From contig NZ_JAGQCD010000022.1 of assembly GCF_024345975.1 (NCBI RefSeq), positions 1 to 59,001 on the forward strand: 59,001 nucleotides of DNA, given 5' to 3'. Source of the DNA: Cyanobium sp. Cruz-8D1 (GTDB lineage: Bacteria; Cyanobacteriota; Cyanobacteriia; PCC-6307; Cyanobiaceae). The notes under the pieces are model-generated. The model was not told the origin of the DNA. It did not search any database and saw only the letters and a program-made list of their open reading frames with translations. The first letter of the stretch is position 1. Each line of letters begins with the position of its first letter. Of the stretch, positions 58,881-59,001 are shown piece by piece. A program made the position numbers and the translations under genes.

Positions 58881-59001
58881 TTACCCAGCTCGCTCCGTCC
58901 AGGCTGATGCGACCGCGTAGATTGGTACACATATACCAGTCAGCTCATGGCGCGCAACGGCATCCAATTTCAGAAGGGCCTCTCCTTACCGGAGTTTCAG
59001 C
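58872..59001 (+). mobile_element. 5' end of an IS1595-family insertion sequence (continues past the window)
   Basis: The coding sequence of the operon stops making sense near 58870, and 66 bases after the aborted sulfotransferase a transposase start appears. The left end of the element is therefore between about 58865 and 58947; the exact inverted repeat cannot be fixed without the other end. Confidence 0.5.
58947..59001 (+). CDS. IS1595-family transposase, N-terminal 18 residues only
   Basis: The frame MARNGIQFQKGLSLPEFQ from the ATG at 58947 matches the N-terminus of IS1595-type transposases, which read 'M-R-V-QFQKGLS-PEF' before a zinc ribbon. The window ends here, so length and integrity are unknown. 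Confidence 0.7.
   Translation, partial: MARNGIQFQKGLSLPEFQ

Overview
The window is a piece of a high-GC unicellular cyanobacterial chromosome, most like Cyanobium or freshwater/brackish Synechococcus. Evidence for this is a flv1/flv3-type flavodiiron pair, a DevBCA exporter, a DUF98 chorismate lyase, acyl-lipid desaturases, a PEP-CTERM protein, an HpsJ-like membrane protein, dense gene packing and many overlapping start/stop codons. I see no tRNA, rRNA, CRISPR array or replication origin. Assignments rest on motifs and family knowledge; no database was searched.

Layout. 1-900 is a scar region with a truncated hsdM and an apparent C-terminal remnant of valS. 877-3832 is a devBCA exporter operon. 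3904-5440 holds a TVP38-type membrane protein and a methyltransferase. 5406-10317 is a type I secretion operon (parvulin-like protein, ABC exporter with a cyclic-nucleotide-binding-like N-terminus, HlyD adaptor). 10464-11182 is a frame-disrupted exported-protein gene. 11219-19687 is mainly housekeeping (ligA, SprT-like, chorismate lyase, mnmG) with small conserved unknowns. 19821-21717 is a lower-GC patch with a GAF/HD-GYP gene broken by two in-frame stops and a sterol-desaturase-family hydroxylase. 21786-23772 is rplI-dnaB. 23815-26690 carries two delta-9-type desaturases around an unknown gene. 26763-31452 has a PLP lyase, gcvH and gcvP. 31781-35373 is the flavodiiron pair. 35610-38832 has PilZ-like, Hsp20, MEKHLA, HpsJ-like and PEP-CTERM/VWA genes. 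39051-44270 is a SWIM protein and a SNF2 helicase with a front-end desaturase between them on the other strand. 44267-49654 has a GAF/HD-GYP protein, a frameshifted STAS/cNMP remnant, an acyltransferase-like protein and a methyltransferase. 49706-52393 is alaS.

52432-58880 is the most unusual part: a divergent pair of nucleotidyltransferase-family paralogues (one degenerate), a fused PqqD-like/HPr-kinase-like protein, two glycosyltransferases and a sulfotransferase cut short at 46 codons. It is followed by the first codons of an IS1595-type transposase running off the window. The kinase, both glycosyltransferases and the sulfotransferase are joined by overlapping stop/start codons, so they look like one operon acting on one product, probably a cell-surface glycan or a modified peptide; that product is not identified here.

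Decay is a theme: at least six gene remnants (valS, hsdM, 10464-11182, GAF/HD-GYP, STAS/cNMP, sulfotransferase) lie among intact core genes. Two of the frame breaks could instead be assembly errors.
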